Source: Bradyrhizobium sp. CSS354
GTDB taxonomy: Bacteria > Pseudomonadota > Alphaproteobacteria > Rhizobiales > Xanthobacteraceae
Assembly (NCBI RefSeq): GCF_029051725.1
Contig: NZ_JAACFU010000022.1
Location: forward strand, 1-64,000
Direction: 5' to 3'
Length of the DNA: 64,000 nt
Shown: piece by piece, positions 63,773-64,000 of the stretch
How positions within the stretch are numbered: the stretch's first letter is position 1
Layout: every line of letters begins with the position of its first letter
The notes under the pieces: model-generated
The model's database searches: none
What the model was told of the DNA's origin: nothing
The model's input: the letters and a program-made list of their open reading frames with translations, nothing else
Position numbers and translations under genes: made by a program

Positions 63773-64000
63773 TGGAGCCAAGGCAAACACGGACGGACGC
63801 GAACAGGAACGATCTGGTCCCGGCCAGGACGGTCGAGCGACGGCGGAAGCTATTCAGGCCAGTGCCAAGACAGGCGCCTGTGATCGCCGAGTTCCAGTCC
63901 GATGCAACCGAAGTCGAGCACCAAGCGCCGCCGCGGCTCGCGCGCCTTACCCTCTACGGCGTGCTTGGGCTAATTGCCTTCGCGGTCACCTGGGCATCCG
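63769..64000 (+). CDS. HlyD-family periplasmic adaptor, N-terminal part (runs off the window)
   Basis: Starts at ATG 63769 (ATG 63772 also in frame), overlapping the transporter stop by 4 bp. The 77 visible residues are a hydrophilic cytoplasmic N terminus (RRRKLFRPVPRQAPVIAEFQ) followed by the start of a membrane helix (LYGVLGLIAFAVTWAS). That layout and position fit the membrane-fusion protein of a type I secretion system. No more can be said as the gene is cut. Confidence 0.75.
   Translation, partial: MMEPRQTRTDANRNDLVPARTVERRRKLFRPVPRQAPVIAEFQSDATEVEHQAPPRLARLTLYGVLGLIAFAVTWAS

Overview
The window looks like the chromosome of a Bradyrhizobium-type alphaproteobacterium (Nitrobacteraceae). 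This is inferred from the GC-rich codon use, two palindromic intergenic elements of a kind common in that group (near 64-213 and 16840-16918), the amino-acid ABC transporter with a fused LivG-LivF ATPase, H-NS paralogues ending in the WSGRGK-PRWL motif, and many small protein families I know mainly from Bradyrhizobium. No rRNA, CRISPR array, intact transposase or integrase was seen.

Region 1 (1-19139) is ordinary, densely coded core genome. On the minus strand it holds a Tat-exported amino-acid-type binding protein, a short UvrA-like protein, a complete branched-chain-amino-acid-type ABC transporter (two paralogous binding proteins around LivH, LivM and a LivG-LivF fusion), a DAO-family FAD oxidoreductase, an unusual RTX-like repeat protein and an SMP-30/gluconolactonase-like protein. 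On the plus strand it holds leuA behind a probable leucine-rich leader peptide with two mutually exclusive hairpins, an orphan TRAP binding protein, a Spy/CpxP-like LTXXQ protein and tRNA-Lys(CTT).

Region 2 (19140 to about 40340) starts right after the tRNA and has the character of a decayed genomic island. Coding density is low. There are at least three broken genes (Lrp/AsnC, SAM methyltransferase, SRAP/YedK peptidase), a mutated 3' fragment of another tRNA, orphan terminators, a candidate small RNA and many genes under 110 codons. Some of these fall into families inside the window, notably three coiled-coil microproteins sharing an AERR motif. The larger genes here are a class III nucleotide cyclase, an ABC_sub_bind lipid/solute-binding protein, a three-gene unit (small protein, Nudix-like, low-molecular-weight phosphatase-like), and a four-gene minus-strand cluster (coiled-coil/Sel1 protein, TAXI binding protein, VasI-like protein, DsrE-like protein).

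Region 3 (40341-64000) is a cell-surface locus. It opens with a small protein, a fused PqqD-like/HprK-like kinase and an overlapping NTP_transf_5 nucleotidyltransferase. Two H-NS-family genes follow, flanking a very AT-rich region. Then come an exopolysaccharide initiating transferase, a Wzy/O-antigen-ligase-like membrane protein and a Wzz/BY-kinase on the minus strand, and dTDP-rhamnose genes rfbC-B-D-A on the plus strand. The locus ends with a protein of about 2300 residues (N,N-dimethylformamidase-like domain, five DUF4082 domains, cadherin-like domains) followed by its apparent type I secretion genes; the HlyD gene runs off the end of the window.

Taken together, regions 2 and 3 suggest an H-NS-silenced accessory block that remodels the cell surface. 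The kinase/nucleotidyltransferase cassette at 40341-42972 is the best candidate for a poorly described system.
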